DNA from: Paracoccus marinus
GTDB lineage: Bacteria > Pseudomonadota > Alphaproteobacteria > Rhodobacterales > Rhodobacteraceae
Direction of reading: 5' to 3'
Length of the DNA: 64,000 nucleotides
Assembly (NCBI RefSeq): GCF_007018965.1
Contig: NZ_VJYZ01000004.1
Span: forward strand, 124,001-188,000
The notes below the pieces were generated by a model that worked only from the letters and a program-made list of their open reading frames with translations, did no database searches and had not been told where the DNA came from. Made by a program: the position numbers and the translations under genes. Positions within the stretch are counted from its first letter, which is position 1. Each line of letters begins with the position of its first letter. Below are positions 44,282 through 52,365 of the stretch, one piece after another.

Positions 44282-44679
44282 CGGTCGCCCCGTCGCCCGA
44301 GCTTCTGGCCCTCGGCCTTGCCGCGATCCTGCAGGGGCTGCAGATCGGGCTGGCGGCGTGGTCGATGAACCGCGACGGCATGTCGAAGTGGAACGCCGGG
44401 CCGCGCGACGCGCCGCCGCAGTTCTCGGACCTGACCGGGCGGCTTCGGCGCGCCGTGGACAACCACTTCGAGGCGCTGGTGTTCTTCATCATCGCCGTCG
44501 TGCTGGTCGAGTTCACGCTGTCGAACAACCTTCTGACCGCCATCTGCGCCTGGATCTACCTTGGCGCGCGGGTGCTGTACGTCCCCGCCTATGCGCTTGG
44601 CTGGACGCCGTGGCGTTCGGTGATCTTCGCGGCGGGTATGATAGCCACGATGACGATGACAATCGCCGCGCTGATCTGA
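44278..44679 (+). CDS. MAPEG-family membrane protein
   Basis: A 133-residue four-helix membrane protein of the MAPEG family (membrane-associated proteins in eicosanoid and glutathione metabolism). GRLRRAVDNHFEALVFFIIA contains the family motif with Asn/Glu, followed by LGARVLYVPAYALGWTPWRS, the conserved Arg-x-x-Tyr block. The enzyme activity of bacterial relatives is mostly unknown; glutathione binding is possible. It is coupled to the preceding gene (ATGA), and lpdA follows after 71 bases. Confidence 0.82.
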   Translation: MTVAPSPELLALGLAAILQGLQIGLAAWSMNRDGMSKWNAGPRDAPPQFSDLTGRLRRAVDNHFEALVFFIIAVVLVEFTLSNNLLTAICAWIYLGARVLYVPAYALGWTPWRSVIFAAGMIATMTMTIAALI

Positions 44680-44750
44680 CCCCGCGCGGCCAAGCGAAGC
44701 CATGATCCGGGGGCCGCTTCCCGGTCGTATCTGGAACGAAGGACCAAGTG

Positions 44751-46136
44751 ATGTATGACCTCATCGTGATCGGCGCCGGCCCCGGCGGTTATGTCTGCTC
44801 GATCCGCGCGGCGCAGCTTGGCCTCAAGGTCGCCTGCGTCGAGGGGCGCGAGACGCTGGGCGGCACCTGCCTCAACGTGGGCTGCATCCCGTCCAAGGCG
44901 CTGCTGCATTCCAGCCACATGCTGCACGAGATGCACGAGAACTTCGCCACGCTGGGCCTGATGAACGCGACCGCCGACGTGGACTGGGAAAAGATGCAGT
45001 CCTACAAGGCCGATACGGTCGCCACCAACACCAAGGGCATCGAGTTCCTGTTCAAGAAGAACAAGATCGACTGGATCAAGGGCTGGGCCCGGATCACCGC
45101 GCCGGGCAAGGTCATGGTGGGCGACACCGAACACGAGGCCAAAAACATCGTCGTCGCCACCGGCTCGGTCCCGACCGCGCTCAAGGGGATCGAGATCGAC
45201 AACCCCGGCGGGGTGGTCGTCGATTCGACCGGCGCGCTGGCGCTGCCCGCGATCCCCAACACCATGGTCGTGATCGGCGCGGGCGTGATCGGGCTGGAAC
45301 TCGGCTCGGTCTATGCGCGGCTCGGGACGCAGGTGACGGTGCTGGAATACCTGGACGCGATCACCCCCGGCATGGACGCCGAGGTGCAGAAGGCGTTCCA
45401 GAAGATCCTGTCCAAGCAGGGCCTGGGCTTCCAGCTGGGTTCGGCCGTGCAGGGCGTGGATACCTCGGGCGAGCGGCCGCGCGTGATCTACAAGAACAAG
45501 AAGGGCGAGGACTTTGCCCTCGACACCGACGTGGTGCTGGTCGCCACGGGTCGGCGCGCCTATCACGACGGGCTCGGGCTCGACGCGCTGGGGGTCAGGC
45601 TGACCGAACGCGGGCAGATCGACGTGGACGGTCACTGGGCGACCAGCGTGCCCGGCATCTACGCCATCGGCGACGCGATCCCCGGGCCGATGCTCGCCCA
45701 CAAGGCCGAGGACGAGGGCATGGCCGTGGCCGAGGTGATCGCCGGCAAGCACGGGCACGTGAACTACGACGTGATCCCGGGCGTCATCTACACCACGCCC
45801 GAGGTCGCGAACGTGGGCCTGACGGAAGCCGCGGCCAAGGCCACGGGGCGCAAGATCAAGACCGGCAAGTTCCCCCTGATGGGCAACGCGCGCGCCAAGG
45901 CGATGCTTGAGGCCGAGGGCTTCGTGAAGCTGGTCGTGGACGCCGAGACCGACCGCGTGCTGGGCGCCCACATCATCGGGCCGGGCGCGGGCGAGATGAT
46001 CCACGAGATCTGCGTGGCGATGGAATTCGGCGCGGCCGCGCAGGACATCGCGCTGACCTGCCACGCCCACCCCACCGTCAGCGAGGCGGTGCGCGAGGCG
46101 GCGCTGGCCTGCGGCGACGGCGCGATTCACGTCTGA
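44751..46136 (+). CDS. lpdA: Dihydrolipoyl dehydrogenase (E3)
   Basis: A 461-residue flavoprotein disulfide reductase. The FAD site is [20 protein letters not shown], the redox disulfide [19 protein letters not shown], the NAD site [20 protein letters not shown], and the C-terminal catalytic His-Glu pair lies in [14 protein letters not shown]. It reoxidises dihydrolipoyl-E2 of the 2-oxoglutarate dehydrogenase complex. I choose ATG 44751, with GAAGGA seven bases before it, over a GTG one codon upstream. It is the last gene of the suc operon; a GC stem-loop follows. Confidence 0.95.
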   Translation: MYDLIVIGAGPGGYVCSIRAAQLGLKVACVEGRETLGGTCLNVGCIPSKALLHSSHMLHEMHENFATLGLMNATADVDWEKMQSYKADTVATNTKGIEFLFKKNKIDWIKGWARITAPGKVMVGDTEHEAKNIVVATGSVPTALKGIEIDNPGGVVVDSTGALALPAIPNTMVVIGAGVIGLELGSVYARLGTQVTVLEYLDAITPGMDAEVQKAFQKILSKQGLGFQLGSAVQGVDTSGERPRVIYKNKKGEDFALDTDVVLVATGRRAYHDGLGLDALGVRLTERGQIDVDGHWATSVPGIYAIGDAIPGPMLAHKAEDEGMAVAEVIAGKHGHVNYDVIPGVIYTTPEVANVGLTEAAAKATGRKIKTGKFPLMGNARAKAMLEAEGFVKLVVDAETDRVLGAHIIGPGAGEMIHEICVAMEFGAAAQDIALTCHAHPTVSEAVREAALACGDGAIHV

Positions 46137-46163
46137 CCCGGTCGCGGCAACACCGGAATCGCT

Positions 46164-46189
46164 GCCCCGACGCCGCGCCGCGTCGGGGC
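46164..46189 (+). terminator. Stem-loop after lpdA
   Basis: GCCCCGACGC, loop CGCGCC, GCGTCGGGGC: a perfect 10-bp stem 27 bases after the lpdA stop, without a T-tract. It probably ends or stabilises the suc transcript. Confidence 0.55.
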
Positions 46190-46289
46190 GACCTGCAACC
46201 CGCGTCAAGTCGCACGTGACGTCCACATGCGGTCCGGACGGAACAGCGCGCCGCTAGATGCGGTTTGGTTCCCGCGCGTCGGCAATATA

Positions 46290-46305
46290 TCGCCGGTTCC
46301 GGCGA
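46290..46305. promoter_or_regulatory. Inverted repeat upstream of the M23 peptidase gene
   Basis: TCGCCGG-TT-CCGGCGA, flanked by ATATA and CATAT, so the symmetric unit extends over about 22 bases. It lies about 125 bases before the GTG start of the peptidase gene in the otherwise featureless 294-base gap 46137-46430. Confidence 0.4.
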
Positions 46306-46430
46306 CATATCGCGCACAGTCCGACCCGGCGAGGAATCTTTGTTGCTCACAGGGCACGGTTGCCTGCATTCCGGGGCATCGGAACGGCCTTCCGCGGCTC
46401 GGTTCCCGTCCCTTCTGGAAGGTAGGACAC

Positions 46431-47747
46431 GTGCTGCAAAGTCTTTCGAACCGCATGAACGCCGCCCTCGGGCGTCTGCTCCCCGAACAACGGCTGTTCC
46501 TGAAGTCCGACCAGACCACCCGCTTCGTCCGCCTTTCGCCCATGACGCAGGCCGCAGCCCTTGGCGGGACCGCGATCGTGCTGTCCTGGGCCATCGTCGC
46601 AAGCTCGATCCTCGTGACCGACGCGGTCAGCGTCGGCACCACCGCCGATCCGGCCGCCCGCACCCGCAGCGCCTTCGAGGACCGGCTGAACGCGCTTGCG
46701 ACCGAACGTGACGCCCGCGCCGCCGAGGCGCTGGCCGCGCAGGAACGCTTTGCCGCGGCCCTGGACCAGGTGTCGCAGATGCAGACCCAGCTGCTCGCGT
46801 CCGAAGAACAGCGCCGCGAACTGGAAGCCGGGCTTGGCGTCATGCAGGCGTCGCTTCACAACGTGCTGGCGGGGCAGGAACAGGCCCGCGACGTGGCCGC
46901 GCTGTCGGACGAGGCGACCGCCCCGGGTGCCGCCCCCGCGGCCGACCGCGCCGAGGAAGTCACCGCCGCGCTCGACATCCTGTCGGGCGAGCTGAAATCC
47001 GCCGCCGTCCGCCGCACCGAGGCCGAGGACAAGGCCGCCGAGGCGCAGCGCCTGGCCGACGCCGCCACGACCGAGCGCGACGAGCTGGTCGCCCGCAACG
47101 ACGAGATCTTCGCCCAGCTGGAAGACGCGGTCGAGATGTCGGTCAAGCCGCTGGACGAAATGTTCCAGAACGTCGGCGTCGATGGCGACAAGCTGCTGGA
47201 AACCGTGCGCGAGGGCTATTCGGGCCAGGGCGGTCCGCTGACGCCGATGGGCTATTCGTCGCGCGGCAACGCCGAAATCTCGGAATCCGAGGCGCGGGCG
47301 CAGGAAATCGTCGTCTCGCTGGACAAGGTGAACCGCTACCGCATCGCGGTCAGCAAGCTGCCGCTGGCGATGCCGATCAAGTCGGCGTTCCGCTATACCT
47401 CGGGCTTCGGGGCGCGCTGGAACCGCAAGCACGAAGGCATCGACATGGCGGGCCCGGTCGGCACGCCGATCTATGCCACGGGCGACGGGGTCATCGTCTA
47501 TGCCGGCTGGATGAACGGTTACGGCAATCTCATCAAGATCAAGCACGAGCTTGGGACCGAGACCCGCTACGGCCACCTATCCAAGATTCGGGTCAAGGTC
47601 GGGCAAAAGGTGTCGCGCAACAGCCTCATCGGTGATATGGGCAACACTGGCCGCTCGACCGGGCCGCATCTGCACTACGAGGTGCGTGTGGACGGGAAGG
47701 CCGTGAACCCCATGAGCTTCATCAAGGCTGCAGAGAATGTTTTCTAA
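46431..47747 (+). CDS. M23-family metallopeptidase (LytM domain) with membrane anchor and coiled coil
   Basis: A 438-residue protein that starts at GTG 46431 (GGAAGGTAGGA upstream). Residues about 38-62 form one membrane helix (AAALGGTAIVLSWAIVASSI). Residues 80-200 are a periplasmic coiled coil (LATERDARAAEALAAQERFA; TEAEDKAAEAQRLADAATTE). The C-terminal LytM domain (about 315-430) has RKHEGIDMAGPVGTPIYATG and GPHLHYEVRVDGK, which hold the zinc ligands His, Asp and His. It should cut peptidoglycan cross-bridges. Its end overlaps the bactofilin gene by 11 bases, a pairing that links cell-wall cutting to shape control. Confidence 0.88.
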   Translation: MLQSLSNRMNAALGRLLPEQRLFLKSDQTTRFVRLSPMTQAAALGGTAIVLSWAIVASSILVTDAVSVGTTADPAARTRSAFEDRLNALATERDARAAEALAAQERFAAALDQVSQMQTQLLASEEQRRELEAGLGVMQASLHNVLAGQEQARDVAALSDEATAPGAAPAADRAEEVTAALDILSGELKSAAVRRTEAEDKAAEAQRLADAATTERDELVARNDEIFAQLEDAVEMSVKPLDEMFQNVGVDGDKLLETVREGYSGQGGPLTPMGYSSRGNAEISESEARAQEIVVSLDKVNRYRIAVSKLPLAMPIKSAFRYTSGFGARWNRKHEGIDMAGPVGTPIYATGDGVIVYAGWMNGYGNLIKIKHELGTETRYGHLSKIRVKVGQKVSRNSLIGDMGNTGRSTGPHLHYEVRVDGKAVNPMSFIKAAENVF

Positions 47748-48240
47748 GACCCGCGTGACCGAGCCCGGCCCCCGTAGCCAACCGACGAACACCTACGAAA
47801 CGGAAAGCAGCCGCACGATGGATACCGGATACGACCTGCCTGCCCAGACCCGCCGCACCGGACCCTCGGTCCTGTCGTCCGACCTGACGGTCAAGGGCGA
47901 CATCCACACCCAGGGCGACGTCCAGATCGAAGGCACCGTCGAAGGCGACATCCGCGCCCACCAGCTGACGGTCGGCGAAAGCGCCACCATCCGCGGCGAG
48001 ATCGTGGCCGAGGAAATCATTGTGAACGGCCGCGTCGTCGGCCGGGTCCGCGGCCTCAAGGTGCGCCTGTCGGCTACCGCGCGGGTCGAGGGCGACATCG
48101 TCCACAAGACCATCGCTATCGAGTCCGGCGCGCATTTCGAAGGTTCGGTCCAGCGCCAGGAAGACCCGCTGGGCGCCGGCCAGACGCCGAAGCTCGCCGC
48201 ACCCGTCTATCGCGACGAAGCGGCCGACGAGAACGTCTGA
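47737..48240 (+). CDS. Bactofilin
   Basis: A 167-residue bactofilin (DUF583). The core (about residues 45-140) is a right-handed beta-helix of short repeats: LTVKGDIHTQGDVQIEGTVE, GESATIRGEIVAEEIIVNGR and LSATARVEGDIVHKTIAIES. The ends are disordered. Bactofilins polymerise without nucleotides and localise cell-wall enzymes; in several alphaproteobacteria the gene follows an M23 peptidase as here. The ATG 47737 lies within the end of the peptidase gene; an internal ATG at 47818 would skip the first 27 residues. Confidence 0.9.
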   Translation: MFSKTRVTEPGPRSQPTNTYETESSRTMDTGYDLPAQTRRTGPSVLSSDLTVKGDIHTQGDVQIEGTVEGDIRAHQLTVGESATIRGEIVAEEIIVNGRVVGRVRGLKVRLSATARVEGDIVHKTIAIESGAHFEGSVQRQEDPLGAGQTPKLAAPVYRDEAADENV

Positions 48241-48280
48241 GCGACGCCCGCCGCGTATCGTCATCACGAACCACGACACA

Positions 48281-48302
48281 GGGCGCCCTCGGGCGCCCTT
48301 TT
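48281..48302 (+). terminator. Terminator after the bactofilin gene
   Basis: GGGCGCCC, loop TC, GGGCGCCC, then TTTT, 40 bases after the stop codon. It also faces the end of the small minus-strand gene at 48321. Confidence 0.8.
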
Positions 48303-48320
48303 ACGCTTTCGGCGATCCCT

Positions 48321-48527
48321 TCAGACGCCGGGACGTGGTGCCGGCGCGGGCCGAGGGCCGGGGCCCGGGTCGGGGGCGGGATCGGGCAACGGCGGGCGGG
48401 TCGGATCGGGGATCGGCATCGGCTCGCGCAGGGGGGCGGCACCTGTCCGGGCGTTACCGGACGCGTTATTGGGCGCGTTACCGGGCGCGTTACCGGGCAT
48501 CATGTAGCCGTTTGTCTGGCGCGTCAT
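48321..48527 (-). CDS. Small proline-rich hypothetical protein downstream of coaD
   Basis: A 68-residue protein. It has a Gly/Asn repeat section (PGNAPGNAPNNASGNA, encoded by 12-base repeats GGTAACGCGCCC) followed by a Pro/Asp tail (REPMPIPDPTRPPLPDP). There is no signal peptide or membrane helix. The start is ATG 48527, with GGAAGGA eight bases upstream; it lies 35 bases after coaD on the same strand. The good ribosome-binding site supports expression, but composition alone cannot suggest a role. Confidence 0.45.
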   Translation of the reverse strand: MTRQTNGYMMPGNAPGNAPNNASGNARTGAAPLREPMPIPDPTRPPLPDPAPDPGPGPRPAPAPRPGV

Positions 48528-48562
48528 CTGGCACATCCTTCCGGTCGCCCCCACGGGCGGGA

Positions 48563-49066
48563 TCAGGCGCGCTGCGGGTCGAAGCGCGCGCGCATCGCGT
48601 TGTTGACGGCGGGCGTCACGAACTTGCTGACGTCGCCGCCGAGCCGGGCAATTTCCTTGACCAGCTTAGACGCGATCGCCTGCCGCCGCGCATCGGCCAT
48701 CAGGAACACCGTCTCGACGCTGGCATCGAGCGCCCGGTTCATGCCGACCATCTGGAACTCGTATTCGAAATCCGCGACCGCGCGCAGCCCGCGCACGATC
48801 AGCTGCGCGCCCACGTCGCGGGCGCAGTCGATCAGCAGGTTCTCGAACGGGTGGACGACGATCTCGCCGCCGAACTTCGCGGTGATGGCGGTGCATTCGG
48901 CCTGCACCATGTCCACCCGCTCTTCCAGCGAGAACAGCGGCCCCTTGTCGCGGTTGATCGCAACGCCGATCACCAGCCGGTCCACGAGCGCCAGCGCGCG
49001 CTGGATGATGTCGACATGCCCCAGCGTGATCGGGTCGAAGGTCCCGGGATAAAGGCCGATGCGCAT
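48563..49066 (-). CDS. coaD: Phosphopantetheine adenylyltransferase
   Basis: A 167-residue CoaD, which transfers AMP from ATP to 4'-phosphopantetheine in coenzyme A synthesis. RIGLYPGTFDPITLGHVDII contains the nucleotidyltransferase signature (TFDPxTxGH), and GLRAVADFEYEFQMVGMNR the substrate-binding Arg. The C-terminus is KFVTPAVNNAMRARFD. The length is normal. It starts at ATG 49066 and is read toward the bactofilin gene. Confidence 0.95.
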   Translation of the reverse strand: MRIGLYPGTFDPITLGHVDIIQRALALVDRLVIGVAINRDKGPLFSLEERVDMVQAECTAITAKFGGEIVVHPFENLLIDCARDVGAQLIVRGLRAVADFEYEFQMVGMNRALDASVETVFLMADARRQAIASKLVKEIARLGGDVSKFVTPAVNNAMRARFDPQRA

Positions 49067-49171
49067 CACTGTTCCCCATGTCGTCCGGGACGAAGTGGCA
49101 CCACAAACCCGCCGATCATGCAAGCGTGATGCCGCAGCGCGGCGCGGATCGGCCCAAGGTCGGCGAGGGCG

Positions 49172-49609
49172 TCAGGCCCCCATGATCATCCCGGTCAGCG
49201 CGTCCTTTTCCGACGCGAGCTCCTTCAGCCGCGCCGACACCGCGTCGCCGATCGACACCACGCCGATCAGGCGGCCGTCGGCATCGACGACCGGCAGGTG
49301 GCGAAAGCGCCCTTCGGTCATGCGTTCCAGCACCGCGAGCGCGTCGTCGGCGCAGATGCAGGTCGCGACCTCGCGCGTCATCAGGTCGCTTACCTTGCGC
49401 GACAGCGTGTCGCCGCCGCGGGCAAGGTCGCGCACGATGTCGCGTTCCGACAGGATCCCCTCGGGCGCGATGCCGTCCGACGTCACCACCACCGCCCCGA
49501 TCCGGCGGTTGGCCAGCAGTTCGATCGCGCGCGACACCGGATCGTCGGGCGACACCGTCTCGACATGATCCGGGCCGGACTTCATCGCGAGGATCTGCTT
49601 GACGATCAT
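49172..49609 (-). CDS. CBS-domain protein
   Basis: A 145-residue protein made of a pair of CBS motifs: VSPDDPVSRAIELLANRRIG to GILSERDIVRDLARGG, and DLMTREVATCICADDALAVL to LIGVVSIGDAVSARLKEL. Paired CBS motifs bind adenine nucleotides. Stand-alone proteins of this size in alphaproteobacteria are presumed energy sensors with unknown targets. It stands alone, 105 bases upstream of coaD. Confidence 0.85.
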   Translation of the reverse strand: MIVKQILAMKSGPDHVETVSPDDPVSRAIELLANRRIGAVVVTSDGIAPEGILSERDIVRDLARGGDTLSRKVSDLMTREVATCICADDALAVLERMTEGRFRHLPVVDADGRLIGVVSIGDAVSARLKELASEKDALTGMIMGA

Positions 49610-49650
49610 GGCGGCGTTCCTTGCTCGCGGGCGGGATTGGCGTGTTCCCC

Positions 49651-50604
49651 TCAGCTTGACGCGAGTTTTCCCTGCGTCAAGTCCCCAGCGGTGGGCGGCC
49701 TGCCCGCCTCGGCCCGCGCGACCTCGGCTTCCAGCCGCGCAACCTCGCGGCGAATGGCGGTCGTGACCTCTTCGGTCAGGCGGGACAGTCGGCCCGACCG
49801 CTTGTCGTCGGCGTGGCGGATCAGCCAGAAGGCGCGGCCGAGCGACACCTCGTCCGCCAGCACCCGCCGGACGCCGGGCGCGAAGGGGATGGCGAAGTCG
49901 TGGACGATGCCGATCCCCCCGCCCGCCCGGATCGCCTGCATCTGCACGCTGACCGAGTTCGACGTCAGCGCCGCCGCCTCGGCCCCGGTCTCGGCCAGGT
50001 AGTCCAGTTCCCGGTCGAAGATCATGTCGGCGATATAGCCGATCATCCGGTGCCCGCGCAGGTCCGCGCGCCGGGTGATGGGCGGGTGACGGGCAAGGTA
50101 GTCGTCATGCGCGGCAAGATGCAGGCGGTAGTCGGTGATCTTCTGGACCACAGCGCGCCCCGTCTGCGGCGGACTGACGGCGATCGCCATGTCCGCCTCG
50201 CGCCGGGTCAGGTTGAAGACGCGCGGCAGCGCCACGATCTGCACCTCGAGCCCCGGATGATCGCGGCAGAGCCCGGCCGCGACCTGCGGCAGCAGGTAGT
50301 TCGCGCAACCGTCCGGCGCCCCGATCCGCAGTTGCCCGGTCAGGCCGCCGGCCAGCGCCAGCGCCTCGCCCGCGTCCTGCGCGGCGCGCTCGGCGGCTTC
50401 GGCCGGGGGCACCAGCCGCTGCCCCTCGGGCGTAAGGGCGTAGCCCTGCGGCGTCTTGGCGAACAGGACGCGTCCCAGACCGCCTTCCAGCCGGGCGATA
50501 CGCCGGCCGACCGTGGATGCGTTCATGCCCAGCCGCGCGCCTGCCCGCGACAGGCTTTCCGTCCGCGCCACCGCCAGAAACACGCGCAGGTCGTCCCAGT
50601 CCAT
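49651..50604 (-). CDS. LysR-family transcriptional regulator
   Basis: A 317-residue LysR regulator. The N-terminal helix-turn-helix is WDDLRVFLAVARTESLSRAG to LGMNASTVGRRIARLEGGLG, and the rest is the periplasmic-binding-protein-like sensor domain (GQLRIGAPDGCANYLLPQVA), ending in a charged helix. The start ATG 50604 is 106 bases from the divergent mmsA start, the usual arrangement for a LysR that controls the neighbouring operon. The likely target is therefore the valine-degradation genes; the effector may be an intermediate of that pathway. Confidence 0.86.
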   Translation of the reverse strand: MDWDDLRVFLAVARTESLSRAGARLGMNASTVGRRIARLEGGLGRVLFAKTPQGYALTPEGQRLVPPAEAAERAAQDAGEALALAGGLTGQLRIGAPDGCANYLLPQVAAGLCRDHPGLEVQIVALPRVFNLTRREADMAIAVSPPQTGRAVVQKITDYRLHLAAHDDYLARHPPITRRADLRGHRMIGYIADMIFDRELDYLAETGAEAAALTSNSVSVQMQAIRAGGGIGIVHDFAIPFAPGVRRVLADEVSLGRAFWLIRHADDKRSGRLSRLTEEVTTAIRREVARLEAEVARAEAGRPPTAGDLTQGKLASS

Positions 50605-50621
50605 TCTACCGCTGCAATCCT

Positions 50622-50636
50622 GCAAAACGCTTTTGC
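50622..50636. promoter_or_regulatory. Palindrome in the lysR-mmsA control region
   Basis: GCAAAACGCTTTTGC, a perfect 15-base palindrome (odd centre) in the 106-base divergent region, next to CTGCAATCCTGCA. It is an AT-rich island in a GC-rich background, as expected for an operator of the adjacent LysR regulator. Confidence 0.5.
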
Positions 50637-50710
50637 CGGATCGTCGCTTTACCCCGGCAGTTCCGCAAGGCCATGATCCGCGCGACATCGCATAAACCAA
50701 GGGGGCCGCC

Positions 50711-52210
50711 ATGCGCGCCATTCACCACTGGATCGACGGCAAGGCCACGCCCGGCACCTCGGGCCGCACCGCCGACGTCTTCAACCCCGCCACGGGCGAG
50801 GTGCAGGCGCGGGTCGATCTCGCCTCGCGCGCGGAAATCGACGCGGCGATCGCGCGGGCCGCGCAGGCGCAGGTCGCCTGGGGCGCCACCAACCCCCAGC
50901 GCCGCGCGCGCGTGATGATGAAGATGGTCGATCTCATCAACCGCGACATGGACAAGATGGCCGAGATGCTGTCGTCCGAACACGGCAAGACCTTTCCCGA
51001 CGCCAAGGGCGACATCCAGCGCGGCCTTGAGGTGATCGAGTTCTCGATCGGTGCGCCGCACTTTATGAAGGGCGAGTTCATCGACGGCGCCGGCCCCGGC
51101 ATCGACATGTATTCGATGCGCCAGCCCCTGGGCGTCGTGGCCGCGATCACGCCCTTCAACTTCCCGGCCATGATCCCGCTGTGGAAGCTGGGACCCGCCC
51201 TCGCGGCCGGGAACGCCGTGATCCTGAAGCCGTCCGAGCGCGACCCGACCGTGCCCAACATGATCGCCGAGCTGTTCAAGGAAGCGGGCCTGCCCGACGG
51301 CGTGCTGCAGGTCATCCACGGCGACAAGGAAGCGGTGGACGCGCTGCTGGACAGCGACGTGATCCAGGCGGTGGGCTTCGTCGGCTCGACCCCGATCGCG
51401 CAGTACATCTATGAACGCGCGGCCCAGACCGGCAAGCGCGCGCAGTGCTTCGGCGGCGCCAAGAACCACATGATCATCATGCCCGACGCCGATCTCGACC
51501 AGGCCGCCGACGCGCTGGTGGGCGCGGGCTACGGCGCGGCGGGCGAACGCTGCATGGCGATCTCGGTCGCCGTGCCGGTGGGCGAGGAAACCGCCGACCG
51601 CCTGATCGAGAAGCTGGTGCCCCGGATCGAGAAGCTGAAGGTCGGGCCGTGGACGGCCGGCGACGACGTGGACTACGGGCCCGTGGTGACCAGGGCCGCG
51701 CAGGAAAACATCCTGCGGCTGGTGGAAACCGGCGTGGCCCAGGGGGCCGAGCTGGTCGTGGACGGCCGCGACTTCAGCCTGCAGGGCTACGAGGACGGGT
51801 TCTTCGTGGGCCCGCACCTCTTCGACCGCGTGACCCCTGACATGGACATCTACCGGAAAGAGATCTTCGGCCCGGTCCTGTCCACCGTCCGCGCGGCGTC
51901 CTACGAAGAGGCGCTGAAGCTGGCGATGGACCACGAATACGGCAACGGCATCGCCATGTTCACCCGCGACGGCGACACCGCGCGCGACTTCGCCAGCCGC
52001 GTCAACGTCGGCATGATCGGGATCAACGTGCCGATCCCGGTGCCGCTGGCGTATTTCACCTTTGGCGGCTGGAAGAAGTCGGGCTTCGGCGACCTGAACC
52101 AGCACGGCCCCGACGCCTTCCGCTTCTACACCCGGACCAAGACGGTCACGAGCCGCTGGCCGTCGGGGATCAAGGAAGGATCGGCCTTCAACTTCAAGGC
52201 GATGGACTGA
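50711..52210 (+). CDS. mmsA: CoA-acylating methylmalonate-semialdehyde dehydrogenase
   Basis: A 499-residue aldehyde dehydrogenase of the MmsA/IolA branch. It oxidises methylmalonate semialdehyde with NAD and CoA to propionyl-CoA in valine degradation. VVAAITPFNFPAMIPLWKLG binds NAD, GFVGSTPIAQYIYERA follows, and the catalytic Cys is in GYGAAGERCMAISVAVPVGE. The residues that define the CoA-dependent branch are present (the conserved FGGAKNHMIIMPDAD region). It leads a four-gene operon and is divergent from lysR. Confidence 0.94.
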   Translation: MRAIHHWIDGKATPGTSGRTADVFNPATGEVQARVDLASRAEIDAAIARAAQAQVAWGATNPQRRARVMMKMVDLINRDMDKMAEMLSSEHGKTFPDAKGDIQRGLEVIEFSIGAPHFMKGEFIDGAGPGIDMYSMRQPLGVVAAITPFNFPAMIPLWKLGPALAAGNAVILKPSERDPTVPNMIAELFKEAGLPDGVLQVIHGDKEAVDALLDSDVIQAVGFVGSTPIAQYIYERAAQTGKRAQCFGGAKNHMIIMPDADLDQAADALVGAGYGAAGERCMAISVAVPVGEETADRLIEKLVPRIEKLKVGPWTAGDDVDYGPVVTRAAQENILRLVETGVAQGAELVVDGRDFSLQGYEDGFFVGPHLFDRVTPDMDIYRKEIFGPVLSTVRAASYEEALKLAMDHEYGNGIAMFTRDGDTARDFASRVNVGMIGINVPIPVPLAYFTFGGWKKSGFGDLNQHGPDAFRFYTRTKTVTSRWPSGIKEGSAFNFKAMD

Positions 52211-52365
52211 CGGGACCGCCGGGCGCGCGCCAGGCACCGGGCGCCTTGCGCCCCGGATAGCGCAGGATACGTGTGGACAGAAGATGCGCGCAGGCCTTGG
52301 CCCGCGCGTGACATTTCGGCAATGACTTCGTGGCAGAAGAAGCCGGACGAATGGAGGGGGCGCCC

